Of a stretch of DNA of 64,000 bases, positions 50,067-62,100 are shown piece after piece (position 1 is the first letter of the stretch; each line of letters begins with the position of its first letter). Both the position numbers and the translations under genes were made by a program. The DNA comes from Megascapheus bottae (lineage: Eukaryota; Chordata; Mammalia; Rodentia; Geomyidae), in assembly GCA_024803745.1 (NCBI GenBank), contig JANJXV010000039.1, forward strand, positions 6,886,001-6,950,000, given 5' to 3'. The notes beneath the pieces were generated by a model that worked only from the letters and a program-made list of their open reading frames with translations, ran no database searches and was not told where the DNA came from.

Positions 50067-52629
50067 CTACCTTTTCTTGAGCTCTTCATTAATAACTTGT
50101 GCAATTTTCTTCATCCCAGATTCATCCACAAAGCCATCACCTTTCTGAACATGGAGAAAAATGACTCTCGAATAGGATTGCAATCCCCCCCTTCCCTCAA
50201 CCCTCAGGACCCTCGCCCCATCTCTCTGCCCTGTGTCCACCTGTTCAGAATCACCTTCTTGGAATGGACCAATATTCCATCCACATATACTTCAAACTCC
50301 CCAGAAGCCTCTTCAGCAATTTCATCCTCCTGGGGCAAGAACAAAAAAAGAGGGGAGTGAGGTGGAAACTGAGGGCTCCCCTCCCAGCCATGAAGAGGAG
50401 GTGGGGATACGGGGCCCCCCTGACCCGCTCCAAATCCCAGCCCGGCCAGCACACTTACAAAGTCCAGAAGATTTGGAAATTGCTGCTCCAAGCTCTTTTT
50501 CAGTATAATGTACTGAGGATGGAGATGGAGGTGATAGCGTCATTGGGAGGGGCACTCATGGGGGTCACAGAGAGGAAAGAGGCTCTGGGCTTTTCCCATA
50601 TCCAAAGCCAGAACTACTCACCCGAAGGCCATAGCTTCAGAGGCCGCTGGAGGCCAAGGGCAGGAGAAGGAAGGTGGAGAGAAGAGAGGAGACGGTATCA
50701 GTCTCTCCCTAAGTGACTGCCCCATTACATCTCTTCCCTAACTCCCTCATTTCCCCCTCCCTGGCCCCAACTAGCTGGCCTCCCCACACTGCACGAGTGC
50801 CCTGCCCCAGGGTCTTTGTGCTGACCATGTTCTGCAGAATGCTCCCCCTCCAGACCACAGCCCAGAAAGCCACGCTAGCCACCTGATGGTGCCTATAATC
50901 CTAGCTAATCAGGAGGCTGAGATCTGTTGATCTAGGTTTGAAGCCACCCGGGGTACACACACGCTGGAAATTCTCAAGTGACAGACTAGACCTGGGTGCT
51001 CCCCCCAAACCAGGATCACAGTTAAGCACTGAATGAGAAATGAATGGAAGTTCAGAGCCAGCAGGGTGCTGGTGGCTCACGCCTGTCATCCTAGCTCCTC
51101 AGGAGGCTGAGATCTAAGGATCGCAGTTCAAAGCCAGCCAGGGGCAGAAAAGTCCCCCCCCAGACACACACTCTTACCTCCAAGGTGACCGACCACTCAA
51201 AAACCAGAAGTGGTAGAGAGCTAGCTTTGAACAAATGACCTCAGGGACAGTGTCCAGGCCCTGAATTGGAGCCTTAGGGGTGGGGTGGGGGGCAGAGTTC
51301 AGAGCACAGGGATGAACACATGATCATAAATGAAGCTCAGAGCCCCAAACTGGGATTTGAACTCAGCTCTCCAGCCCCAAAGAGAAGGGACTGGAGGAGC
51401 CGGGGTTTCCAAAGTCCCGAGGAGGCCCTGCCTGGCCCCATGCCGTCCTGCCCCTCGGGCCCGCTCCCCGGAAGGGGTGCGGGGAGCCCCTACCAGTAGT
51501 TCACCCGGATCGAGATCCTCTTGTGCAGTTGTACGTTCTTGTTGGCGGCGATGAAGGTCTTGGGGGCAACAAAGGAGGGCGACGGGGAGAGCGGGAAGAG
51601 TGGCCCGGGGACGGGGGCCTGGGTCAGCGTGGTGGCCGACAGGTTGCTGTCTGAGGGGGAGCCCAGGGTGGGCGCCAGCTCCTTGGCGGCGGCGGGGAAG
51701 AGCGCGGGGAGCGGGCTCTGGACGGACCCCGCCGCCCCGAACACCGAGGGCCGCGCGGGCTCCAGGCTCCCCTGGGCGTCGTAGTCGCGGGACACGACGA
51801 TCTCCTCGGCGGGCGCCAAGGTGGCGCCCGGACTCCAGCGCAGGCTCTGCGGGGGTTCTGCGGCCGGGGCCGGGGCGGGGGCCGGGGCCGGGGCCGGGGC
51901 GGGGGCGGGCGCCGGGGCGGGCGCCGGGGCCGGGGCCGGGGCCGGGGCGGGCGCCGGGGCCACCGCAGCTGGTGTTGGAAACTGGGCTGGAGCCGGAGTC
52001 CCGCTGAGAAATGGAGTCCAGGCCGGCGCCGGGGCCTCCGGAGCCCCGACCTGGTCCTGGGCGTCGAGCGGGACCGGGGTCTGGGTCTGGGCCTGGGCGG
52101 CGGCGGCGGCGGCGGCAGTCTGGGCTGGAGTCGAGGTCTGGACCGGAGCCGGGGTTCTGATCGGGATCGGAACCCGGACGGCAGCCGGGGTCCGGATAAG
52201 AGCCGGGGTCCTGAGAGGGACCGGAGCCCGGGCCGGGGCCGTGGTCCGCACGGCGCCCGGGATCCGCACCGGGCCCGGAGTCCGCACCGGGGCCGGGGGC
52301 CGCACCGGGGCCGGGGCCGGAGTCAAGGCGGGGGTCTCTGCAGTCCCAGTCTGGCCCGAGGCGCCGGTCTGGACCGGGATCGAAGGCTGGGCTGGAGCTG
52401 GGGTCCGGACCGGGATCGGGGTCCGCACCGGAGCCGGGGTCCGCACCGGGATCGGAGGCCGGACTGGAATGGAGGCCCGGACTGGAGTCGAGGTTCGGAT
52501 GGGAGCCGAGGCCCGGACCGGGGAGGAAGCGGGATGGATTGGCGTCGGGGTCCGGAGCAGGGTCGTAGCCCGGACTGGGGCCGAGACCCTGCGTGTGGCC
52601 GGGCCTGGGGCTGGCGCCTGCTGGTTCAT
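50067..52629 (-). CDS. SELENOV: Selenoprotein V (5 exons, UGA = selenocysteine)
   Basis: A testis-enriched Rdx-family selenoprotein with a thioredoxin-like fold, of unsettled redox function. Coding exons on -: 51494-52629, 50622-50646, 50459-50512, 50255-50329, 50067-50144 (TAG 50067-50069). They give 455 aa (human 346). Exon 1 encodes a very long Pro/Thr/Arg-rich region with repeated RTPAPV-type units and an (AP)n run, then KRISIRVNY. It ends TG, which becomes Cys with the next base. The 25-nt second exon reads GLUSYGLR, so the CxxU motif is C379-G-L-U382 with the TGA at 50637-50639. Next come YIILKKSLEQQFPNLLDF, then GEFEVYVDGILVHSKK, then KGDGFVDESGMKKIAQVI and the end NEELKKR. The start MNQQAPAPG in context gccATGa matches human MNNQ. 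Read naively, exon 1 appears to end in YW-stop, but that is a splice donor (tg|gtaggg). Confidence 0.95.
50880..51280 (+). repeat. SINEs in SELENOV intron 1
   Basis: 50880-50950 Alu/B1-like head fragment. 51060-51275 Alu/B1-headed copy. Confidence 0.7.
51855..51965. repeat. SELENOV: GGGGCC-type hexanucleotide repeat in SELENOV exon 1
   Basis: Interrupted ggggcc/ggggcg units on the + strand (template side). In the SELENOV frame they encode an Ala-Pro run of about 38 residues. The sequence is extremely G-rich on + and C-rich in the mRNA. Confidence 0.9.
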
Positions 52630-53169
52630 GGCAACCCGGTGAGGGAAGTCCGGCTCCGCCCGCCCGAAGAGCATCTCCCGCCCCAGGCCCCAGGGTTCTA
52701 AAAGGCGGGGCGACCGCGGGGGCACTGTTACACGGGGTTCCACTTGGGCGGAGACCCGCCAGGAGAAGCCCCACCCACCCATCACTAGGGTAAGGACTCG
52801 AGCCCAGTGCTCGCCTTGGCTGCTCTGCCATGGCTGGGTGAATTAGAAGACAAGAGCCAAGATCACGTCGAAGACCCCCCCCCACCCCCGTCCTTTCCAG
52901 GCTGGGAAGAGGGAGAAGACACACCCATCGCCAAAGACTGACGGCCCCGGTGGTGTCCGAGGGTCTGGGAGGGGTGAGTGCTCTTGGCAGAGGCTGCTCT
53001 GTCCAGAGGTGAACCAGCTCCAGAAACACCGGAGAAGGGGGTGACAGTGGTGTGTTCAGTTCTGTGGGCTTCTGTTATTGTTGCTCTATTTCGCTTTAGG
53101 GGCTCAAGAGGCCCGAAGTTACAAGCGCCCTTGGCACTGAGCTCCACTTGCACTCAGAAATCTAAGCTT

Positions 53170-53690
53170 TTATGTGGGGCACGGTGGCTCACGCCTGTAA
53201 TCCTAGCTACTCAGGAGGCTGAGATCTGAGGATCATGGCTCAAAGCCAGCCAGAGGACTAGAAAGTCCATGAGACTCCAATTAACCACCAGAAAACTGGA
53301 AATGGCGCTGTGACTCAAGGGGTAGGGCAGTAGCCTTGAGCCAAAGAGGTCCCTTGAGCTGAAGAGCTCAGGGACAGCGCCCAGGCCCAGAGTTCAAGTC
53401 CCATGACCAACAAAAACGAGAAAGAGAGCGCTTTAGAGAGAAAGAAAGAAATCTAAGCTTTTTAATCCTCAAAAAGTTGTTATATGAGGGCCAGGAACTT
53501 GGCCTAGTGGTTAAAGTGCTTGCCTAGAATGCATGAAGACCCGGGTTCGATTCCTTGGTACCACATATATAGAAAAAGCTGGAAGTGGTGCTGAGGCTCA
53601 AGTGGTAGAGCTCTAGCCTTGAGAAAGTCCAAGGACAGTGCTCAGGCCCTGAGCTCAAGCCCAGGACTGGCAAAAAAAAAAAAGTTGTTA
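53170..53690 (+). repeat. Two SINEs between SELENOV and DLL3
   Basis: 53170-53425 Alu/B1-headed. 53488-53685 tRNA-headed, flanked by direct repeats containing 'aaaagttgttatatga' (53471-53486 and 53681-53696), a clear target-site duplication. Confidence 0.85.
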
Positions 53691-53975
53691 TATGAAATGT
53701 CACAATATTCCAGGCACTAGTGGATCCAAAGTTGGAGGCCAGCCTGGAACCAGTCCCAGCCAGCAGGTGGTGATCCAGTGTGGCCTTACTGTGGCACGTG
53801 GGCCTTGGGTAGGTAAATTAGAAGACAAAGAGCAGTGATCAAGAGGACCCTGAGTCCTTTCTACCTTTCCAGGCTGTGGGGGTTGAGTCTAAGAACCCAC
53901 TACCAAATATTGACAGCCAGGGTGGTGAGAGAGTCAAAGTCCCAACGCTAAAGACGTAACACGCAGCCTGTTGTA

Positions 53976-53981
53976 TTTATT
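53976..53981 (-). other. DLL3: DLL3 polyadenylation signal (AATAAA)
   Basis: AATAAA on the - strand, about 185 bases after the DLL3 stop in its last exon. Confidence 0.75.
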
Positions 53982-54164
53982 CAAAATAACAGCTTTTATG
54001 TCTTTGGATGATGGAGAGAGAAAAATAGGGTATAAATAGCCATCCATATGTACAATTTCCACCCCTTCCAGCAAGCCCTCCAAAGTGTGGGGGAGGGAGA
54101 CTGGGTCCCATCAAACAAGGAACAAAAACATTCAGTTGTCTGCCATCGATCGAGAAGAGACAGA

Positions 54165-57100
54165 TTAGGCCTGGAAATGCAAAAGCAAAAGAACCATTAG
54201 GAGATGCCCACCCTCGATTTCCTATCCTGGCCCCAGAAGAAGCTCTTGGCTGAGGGATGAGTTCTGGGGGGTGACTTCTTGAATCTCAGGGTCTCCCAAA
54301 GACAAATGGCAAGAAGCCCAACGGCAGCCAGTGCAATGCACAAAACTAGCAAGTTTGGATGGCAGAGACTTTATCCTCTGAGTTTCATATGTGAAAATCA
54401 AGGAGGGCTGAAGAAAAATCAAGAAGCTGTGTCTGTCCAAAACCCCCAAAGTGTGCAGGGAGGGGATGAGGGGTGCCACTACCTCCCGAGCATAAACACA
54501 GGGTGCAGATATGACGTAAATGGATTGAGAGTCTCCATCTTCGGGGCCATTCCAATCTACAGACGAGCTGTGGGAAGAAAGCAAGAAGATCCAGACCGTC
54601 GAGATTCTCCCTTCATGTTTCCCCCACCCAAGAAAAAGAACTCACAAGCAGGAAGGGTAATTCTACAAAGACCCAACCAACCAGTGGAGGGAGGGCTAGA
54701 ATTGGTGGGGGGGGGGGAAGAGGGGTGCAGCCGCAAATGGTAGATCAGAGTTCAATTCCCAGTGGCCCAGAGAGAAAAAAGAAAAATAAAAAGCAGCCAG
54801 GCGCAGGTAGCTCAGGCCTGTCACCCAGCTACTCAGAAAGCTGAGACCTGAGGGTTGTGGTTTGAATCCAGCCTAGGAAGAAATGTCCATCAAACTCCAG
54901 TGAGCCACCGAAAAGCTGGAAGTGGAGGCGTGGTTCGAATGATAGAGCACCAACGTTGAGCACAGAGGCCAAATGAGAGTGCGAGGCCCTGAGTTCGAAC
55001 CAAGAAAGAAAGGAAGGAAGGAAAGAAAAAAAAAGAAGTCGGTGCGCATAGCCGGCAGCATGGAGGCACAGGTCGGCGCCTCTCACCTCGGACCATCCCC
55101 GGGCCCCTCTTGCGTCCTCCGGTTGTTGAGTGCATCCGGGATCGGGTGGCCCGCCGGTTCCGGGGTCCCCGCCAGCAATCGGGACCCGGCATCAGGGCCA
55201 GGACCTCGACGACGCACGTGGACCGCGAAGAACGCGGCGCCGGCGAGGCCCGCGGCCAGCAGCAGTCCCAGCGCGGGCGGCAGGAGGAAGCTCTGTGGGT
55301 CCGCCCGCCTCAGCCCCGGCGGGGCCGCGGGTACCGCGCCTGCGCCGTCGTCCGCGCCGTCCGGGCGCACCGGGAACTCGCAGCGCGCGCCCATGTAGCC
55401 GGGCGCGCAGGCGCAGACCAGGCCAGAAAAGTGCGCGTAGCAGCGGCCGCCGTGGGCGCAGGGGCGCGCGGCGCAGGGGTCTGCGCGCTCCCGGCAGTCG
55501 CGGCCGCCGAAGCCTAGCGCGCACGAGCAGCGACGCGCGCCGCCCCCGCCCTCCACGCAGGTGCCGCCGTTGGCGCAGGCGCGGCTCGCGCAGTCGGCCA
55601 GGTCGTGTTCGCAGCGCGGACCCGCGAAGCCCGCGCGGCAGCGGCAGCGCAGAGCGTGGCCTAGATCCAGGCAGAGGCCACCTGTGGAGAGGCGGGGAGG
55701 TGTCAGGGGTACAGAAGAAGCGTCAACCTTGACACTGCCCTTCCCCCCCACCCCCGAGCTTTTCCATATCTTCTCTCATCTGGAGCAGTCCGGGTTGTCC
55801 GCTGATAACCCCCTACCGGCTGAGGGCGGGGCTTACGCGGTAGGGGCGTGGCTTGGGGTAGGGTGGGCGTGGTTTCGTCTGTGTGGGCGTGGTTTCTTGT
55901 ATGGGCGTGGTTTAGGTGGTAGAGCGCTTGCCTAGCAAGTGAGAGGCTCTCAATTCAATGTTCAGGACATTAAAGCGGAGCGGGCAAGTGGGGAGACAGG
56001 AAGGAGGCCTCTTATTTATGATCTCATTTAATCTTTCATCACCTATATCAGATGAGTCCTCCCTGTTCAGAAGCTTCTGGAGGCTCCATTCCACTCCCTC
56101 TGCCCCCACTGCCCCAGTGAAGGTCTCACAGATCTGCCCCTGACACCTGCCAGCCACCACTGACTCAAAACATACCAGACGGATATCCCTAACACATCCG
56201 TCCCTACCACAGAGCAGGGATTTCCTGTGCCAGTCCCTGCCGCATCCACAGTGCCTCGATTAAAGCCCGGCACCCCCTAACTTCTCAGTCAATCCATACG
56301 AGATCACGGAGGAGTCATTCCACAGGCTGGGCCCAGGACAGCACGACCAATGGACAGTCAGGATTCCCATCCTGCACTGCCTAGGCCGGACCCCAGCCCT
56401 GGCTCCAGCCCGCCAACCCCTCACCGTTCCGGCAGGGCTGCAGGCTGCACCGATCCACTTTCTTCTCACAGTTGGAACCCTGGAAACCCGGGGGGCAGTG
56501 GCACACGTAGGCAGAGTCGGGGTCTGCGCCCCCGACGCACAAGCCGCCGTTGAAGCAGGGCCCATCGGCGCACGTCACCCCGCTCACCTCACAGCGAGGC
56601 CCGTAGAAACCCCGGGGGCAGGCACACTCGAAGGAGCCCGGCGGCGTCTCCTGGGCAGAGGCAAGATGGCTTTGAACAGGAGGCTGTCCGAGCGAAGTCC
56701 CACCCCCTCCTCTATCTCCACTGCCACTCTGTCCCAGCCCCATGTGCTATTGTGTTGAGTGACAGGCCCTGGACCCACCCCTGCCTGCTCTGCCCTCTCC
56801 CAACTCATCCCTCCAGACAAATCCACGAGCTCTGAGCCCCACCTCCTCCATACAGGATTCTGGTCCCTAACCCTCTTCCGAGGTTCCACATGCAGGCTGG
56901 ACACCACCAGGAAGCCCTCTGTGATTGCTACGCTCAGACCACTTCCTAAACTGGTGTCTCACGGAACCTAGAGAGGGCTACCCAAGGAACACCCCGGAGA
57001 GATTCTGGTTAGAATGGGGTGCGATGGGGATACTGACGCTACAACTGCCTCCGTTGGCACACGGGTTTCCATCACAGGGCCCAGGCCCAGGCCCAAGACA

Positions 57101-59132
57101 TTCGGAGATGGCAGAGGGTGGGTCTCTGGGGCTGAGGCAGCTGCGGCTGGAGACAGGGACGGTACAGAGAGGTCCAGTCCAGCCCTGCCGGCACTGGCAT
57201 TCATCTGCCTGTTCACAGAAGCCATGTTCTGGACTGCAGCCAGCCCGGCATTGTACTGTGGGGACAACGAAGAAACAGGTGGGGTAGGGAAGTCCAAGTG
57301 TGAGTCTGGAAAGAATGAAGGGTGTCTGGGACATGGGAAGGGACCCCCAGGCCTTGCGGGAAAGGTCGGAGGGCATTGGATTCTAGGAGGTTTGGGGGGA
57401 AAAATCTATTCTTTTTGGTCCAAGACCAGGATGTGAACTCAGTACCCGATGCTTTCATTCATTGGCTAGTACTCTACCAACTGAGCCATGGCTGCAATCT
57501 CAGGGGGAAAAAAAACCAAACCCTACATTAGGAGGAAATCCCAGGAGTCTTGGTGGTCCTCTGGTGTTTGGGGAGGGGTCCTAGGAACCCACAGTGTGAA
57601 AGTTAAGGATCCCTAGCTTTAAAAAATAATCAGCTGGGAGCTGGTGGCTCATCCTAACTACTCAGGAGGGGGAGATCTAAGGGCTTTGGTTCAAAGCCAG
57701 CCCAGACAAGAAAGTCTGTTAAGACTGGCAAATTAGCCACCAGAAAAGCAGAAGTGGAGCTGTGGGTCAAGTGGTAGAGTGCTAGCCCTGAGCAAAAGAG
57801 CTCAAGAGACAGTACCCAAGCCCCGAGTAAAACCCCAGGACCGACAAAGGATAAAGCGATGAAAGGTACTTTACATCAGACGCTCTCTCTGTCCTCCCTG
57901 CTACTCAGGAGGCTAAAATCTGAGGACTGCAATTCAAAACCAGCCTGGGGAAGGAAAGTCTGTGAGAGTCTCATCTCCAGTTAACCACCAAAAAGCCAGT
58001 GGTGGGGCTGTAGCATGAAGCTCAGGGACAGTGCCCAGGCCCTGAGTTCAAGCTCACCCTGGGACCAGCAAAACAAAACAAGAAGGAACCCAGTGCTCTG
58101 GCTCATGCTAGTTAGCACAGCAACTTGGGTGACAGGTATTGAGAGGGTTGAAGTATGAAGTCAGCCTGGGTAAAAAGTGAGACTCTCATCCCAATCAACA
58201 ATCCAGGCATTGGCACCTGTGATCCCAATTGTGTCGCAAAGGCCATATATAGAAGGATCACAGTTTGAAGCCAGTCCTGGGTGAAAATATAAGACCCTAT
58301 CTGAAACATAACTTTTTTTTTTTCCAGGTCATGGGGCTTGAACTCTGGGCTGTGGCGCTGTCCCTGAGCTCTTCAGCTCAAGGCTACTGCCCTGCCCCTT
58401 GAGCCACAGCGCCACTTCCCATTTTCTAGTGGTTAATTGGAGATAACCCGGGCAGGCTTTGTACTGTGATCCTCAGATCTCAGCCTCCTGAGTAGCTAGG
58501 ATTGCAGGCATGAGCCATCACAACTGGCTTGAAAAAATAACTTTTTTACCAAGACATGTGAAAGGGTATCAATGTATGTGAATTAATGCACCTTCTATCT
58601 GGCAAATATCATGTAACCCTTTTATTAAGTACAATAAAAAATATTAAAAAAATAACTTTTTCCCCCCAGTTGTGGGGCTTGAACTCAGGGCCTGGGCACT
58701 GTCCTTGGACTTTTCTCAAGGCTAGAGCTCTACCACTTGAGCCATAGCACTGCTTCCAAATTTTTTCTATGTATGTGGTACTGAGGAATCAAACCTGGCT
58801 GTTTGTGCATGCTAGGCAAGCACTCTACCACCAGGCCAAACTCCCAGCCTTGAAACATAACTTTTGAAAAGCCAAAAGGGGGTGCTATGTGTGTGACTCA
58901 AGAGGTAGAGTTCAAGCCCCAGGACTACCAAAAAAGAAAAAAAAAAGTGTGGGGGGTGGGAAGGTGGTTTAGAGGTAGGGTACTTGCCTGGCATGAAGCC
59001 CTAGGCTTGATTCCTCTGTATCACATACACAGAAAAAGCTGGGAGTAGAGCTGTGGCTCAAGTGGTAGAGATCTATCCTTGAGCAAGAAGTTCAGGGACA
59101 GTGTCCAGACCTTGACTTCAAGCCCCAGGACT

Positions 59133-59186
<54 letters not shown>

Positions 59187-62100
59187 CCCCAAAAATAACC
59201 ATGGAGGAGCCTACCAAGGTGATGCATACTTATAATCTCAGCATTCAGAAAGCAGAGGTAAGACCCAAAGACTAGCCTGGGCTACCTATCTCCAAAATGA
59301 GAGAAAGGGGGGGAAAAAACAACAACAGTAGGAGATTAAGGGGTAAGTATCATGATAAAAAAAGCATCTGCTGCCTGTAATCCTAGCTACTCAGGAGGCT
59401 GAGATCTGAGGATCCAGGTTCAAAGCCAGCCTGGGTCTGGGAGACTCTTATCTCCACTTAATCACTAGAAAAGTGGAAATGGGGCTGTGGCTCCAGGGGT
59501 ATAACCGTAGCCTTGAGCTAAAGAGCTCAGGGACAGTGCCCAGGCTCAGAGTCCAAGCCCCATGACAGCAAAAACAAAAACAAAAAACAAATTTGCTTTG
59601 CAAACATGAGGCCCTGAGTTCAAACCCTAGTGCTGCCAAGTAATCAACCAATCAAAAAATAAAAACAGCAAAACACAAGAGTTCTCTTCTGCAGTCTCAA
59701 GAAGGGAAGGAGGAGGACGGCTTGTGGGAGTGGGGGAGGGAAGAGGTATAGGAAGAAGGGCGATTGAGAGGTCCCTAAAGGCTTCAGAAACTTTGGAGTG
59801 TGCGGATGCAGTGTGTCCCACTTGGGACAACAGGGTGCCAGAAGAGGGAGGACCGGCTGGATGTCCCCAGCGGGGATGGAGAGAGGTCTGGGGTCCTCAG
59901 TTTCCCTGACGGTGTGTTGGGCTGGATGGTGGGAAGGGGACTGAGGACCGTGATTGGAGCTGGAGAAGGAACCCAGGGCTCCCCAGTTCCCTGGAGAACC
60001 TGGTCGCAGGAGGGGAATGGGAGGCCGAGGCAGGGGAAGGGAGGACGGGGAGCGGGGCGGGGCGAGACTCACGCGCGTCCTGGCAGTGGTCTTCCAAGGG
60101 CGCGCAGGGCCGCAGTCCCGGGCCGCACCGCGAGGGGGCGCTGCGCGAGCGGCACAGGCGCGTGCACGCGGCGCCGGCGTCGGGCGGCTCGCAGCGCGCG
60201 CGGGAGGAGAAGCGCAGCTCCCAGGCGCCTGCGCGTTGAGCGTCCCGGGCCCAGGGGGTCCCCGCAGCCAGACGCCGGCGACCTGCCACGCGCGTCAGAA
60301 GGCTCCATGCGGGCCCTGCGGGGAGAAGGTCAGGGTACCCCATTGCTGTCACCCCGGCCTTTCCCAGGGGAGGCCAAGACCCCCTTTCCTGAGCCCACCG
60401 GTGGGGAGGGGGTGTCCCCTGATCTCAAAGGATGCGAACCTCACTTTACCTTTTAGGGGGGACCCTAGGACCTTGCAGGTCGCTTTCTTATAGTCGCATA
60501 GATCGTCACCATGGAAACTGGTACACTCATGGAGATGAACACCCGCTGATCTCCGCCCCCACCCCCATCTTCCCATATTAGTGGTAAAATGTCTAACACA
60601 GGCAGGGCAAGGTGGCTCACTCCTGTAATCCTCGTTACTCAGGAGCCTGAGATCCGAGGATCTCGGTTCAAAAGAGCTCAAGCCCATGACTGACACAAAA
60701 CAAAACAAAAAAAAACAACTAAGACATAGTTCCCAGGCTCTGAGTTCAAGCCCCAGAAATGACATAGAAAATTAGGGCTGGGGGGCAGGGCCAGGAGTTT
60801 GGCCTAGTGGTAGAATGCAAAGACCAGGGTTCAATTTCCTAGTACCACATACATGCTCAGGTGCTCAGGACCTGAGTTCAAGCCCCAGGACTGGCAAAAA
60901 GAAAAAAAAAATATGAGGCTGGAAAAGTAGCTAAGTGGTAGAACGCTTGCAGAACATGGATGAAGCTGTGAGTTTGATTCCTCAGTACTATATACACAGA
61001 GAAAGCCTGAAGTGATGCTGTAGTTCAAGTAGCAGAGTGCTAGTGTGGAGCAAAAGAAGCCCAGGGACAGTGCCCAGGCCCTGAGTTCAAGCCCCAGGAC
61101 GCCCCAGTTCCCCCCTCCAAAAAAAAAATTGAAGCCAGGCACTGATGTCTCATGCTTGTAATCCTAGATCTGCTCAGAAGGCTGAGATCAGAGTTCAGAG
61201 TCAGCCTGGAAAAGAAAAAGTCCCCTTGAGACTTTTATCTCCAGTGAACCTGTGGCCCTGTGGCTGAAAGTGGTAGAGCACTTTAGCCTCAAGCAAAAAA
61301 GCTCAAAGTTAGCTCCCAGGCCTTGAGTTTGAGCCCCCCTCCCCCACCAATTAAAAACAAGAAAGAAGAGAGAGAAGGAAAGAAAGAAAATTGAGACTGT
61401 AAGAGATTCTGGGTTTCGTCCCTAAAAGGTTGAATTTTTTTGTTCAATATGAGTTTGGGAGAATATTGCTCAGCCTGTACCAGCAGCAGGGGCTACATCC
61501 ACACACACTTGGGGCCTGTGGTGAGGTCACTGGCTCAAAGGTCCTGGGAATGTCCCAGGACAGACAGCCTCAAGTCACCATCCTACTGGGCCTTGTGAAC
61601 CCCACCAGACACTCACCTCCAGTCTGCTCTCCTAGCTGCTCTCTCCAGGTTTCAATGATGAGGGAGAAGGTGCCCTGGTTGAGTGAAGAAAAAGAAAGAA
61701 GGTTAAGACAGTAATCAGAACAGGCACTAGTGAAGGCCAGAGTACAGCATGCAGAGGGTGGCCAGAATGGAGCCAACATGTCACAAAAAGGGACTGGATC
61801 AGGAAAGGAGAGTCAGCCTTGGATTTCTTTTCCCTGCTTTAATCCCCCACTCCCCCCCCCTCCAGTAGTGGGGTTTAAACTGAAGGCATATTGCTTCACC
61901 ACACCCAGCCGTCTTTGTCTTTCTTTGTTGAGAATTTATATGATGAGCACTTTCTTCCAAGTACTTAGTTGAGTTCCTTTTCTCTTTATGAGATTCAGGA
62001 ATGGTTCCATTTTAGCACTGAGAAAACTAAGACCGGAAAGGGTAAAAGTTATTCAAAGGGGTGGTGGGACTTTGGCCTATAGTGGTAGAGTGCTTGCCTA

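Noticed and set aside
51490..51495. Apparent SELENOV stop after NYW
   Set aside because: The sequence is a splice donor (TG|GTAGGG). Joining to 50622-50646 gives the expected Cys-Gly-Leu-Sec.
51299..53029. A 576-codon minus-strand frame and a 273-codon plus-strand frame over SELENOV exon 1
   Set aside because: Compositional shadows in repetitive GC-rich DNA. Only the frame ending in KRISIRVNY joins the Sec exon in phase.
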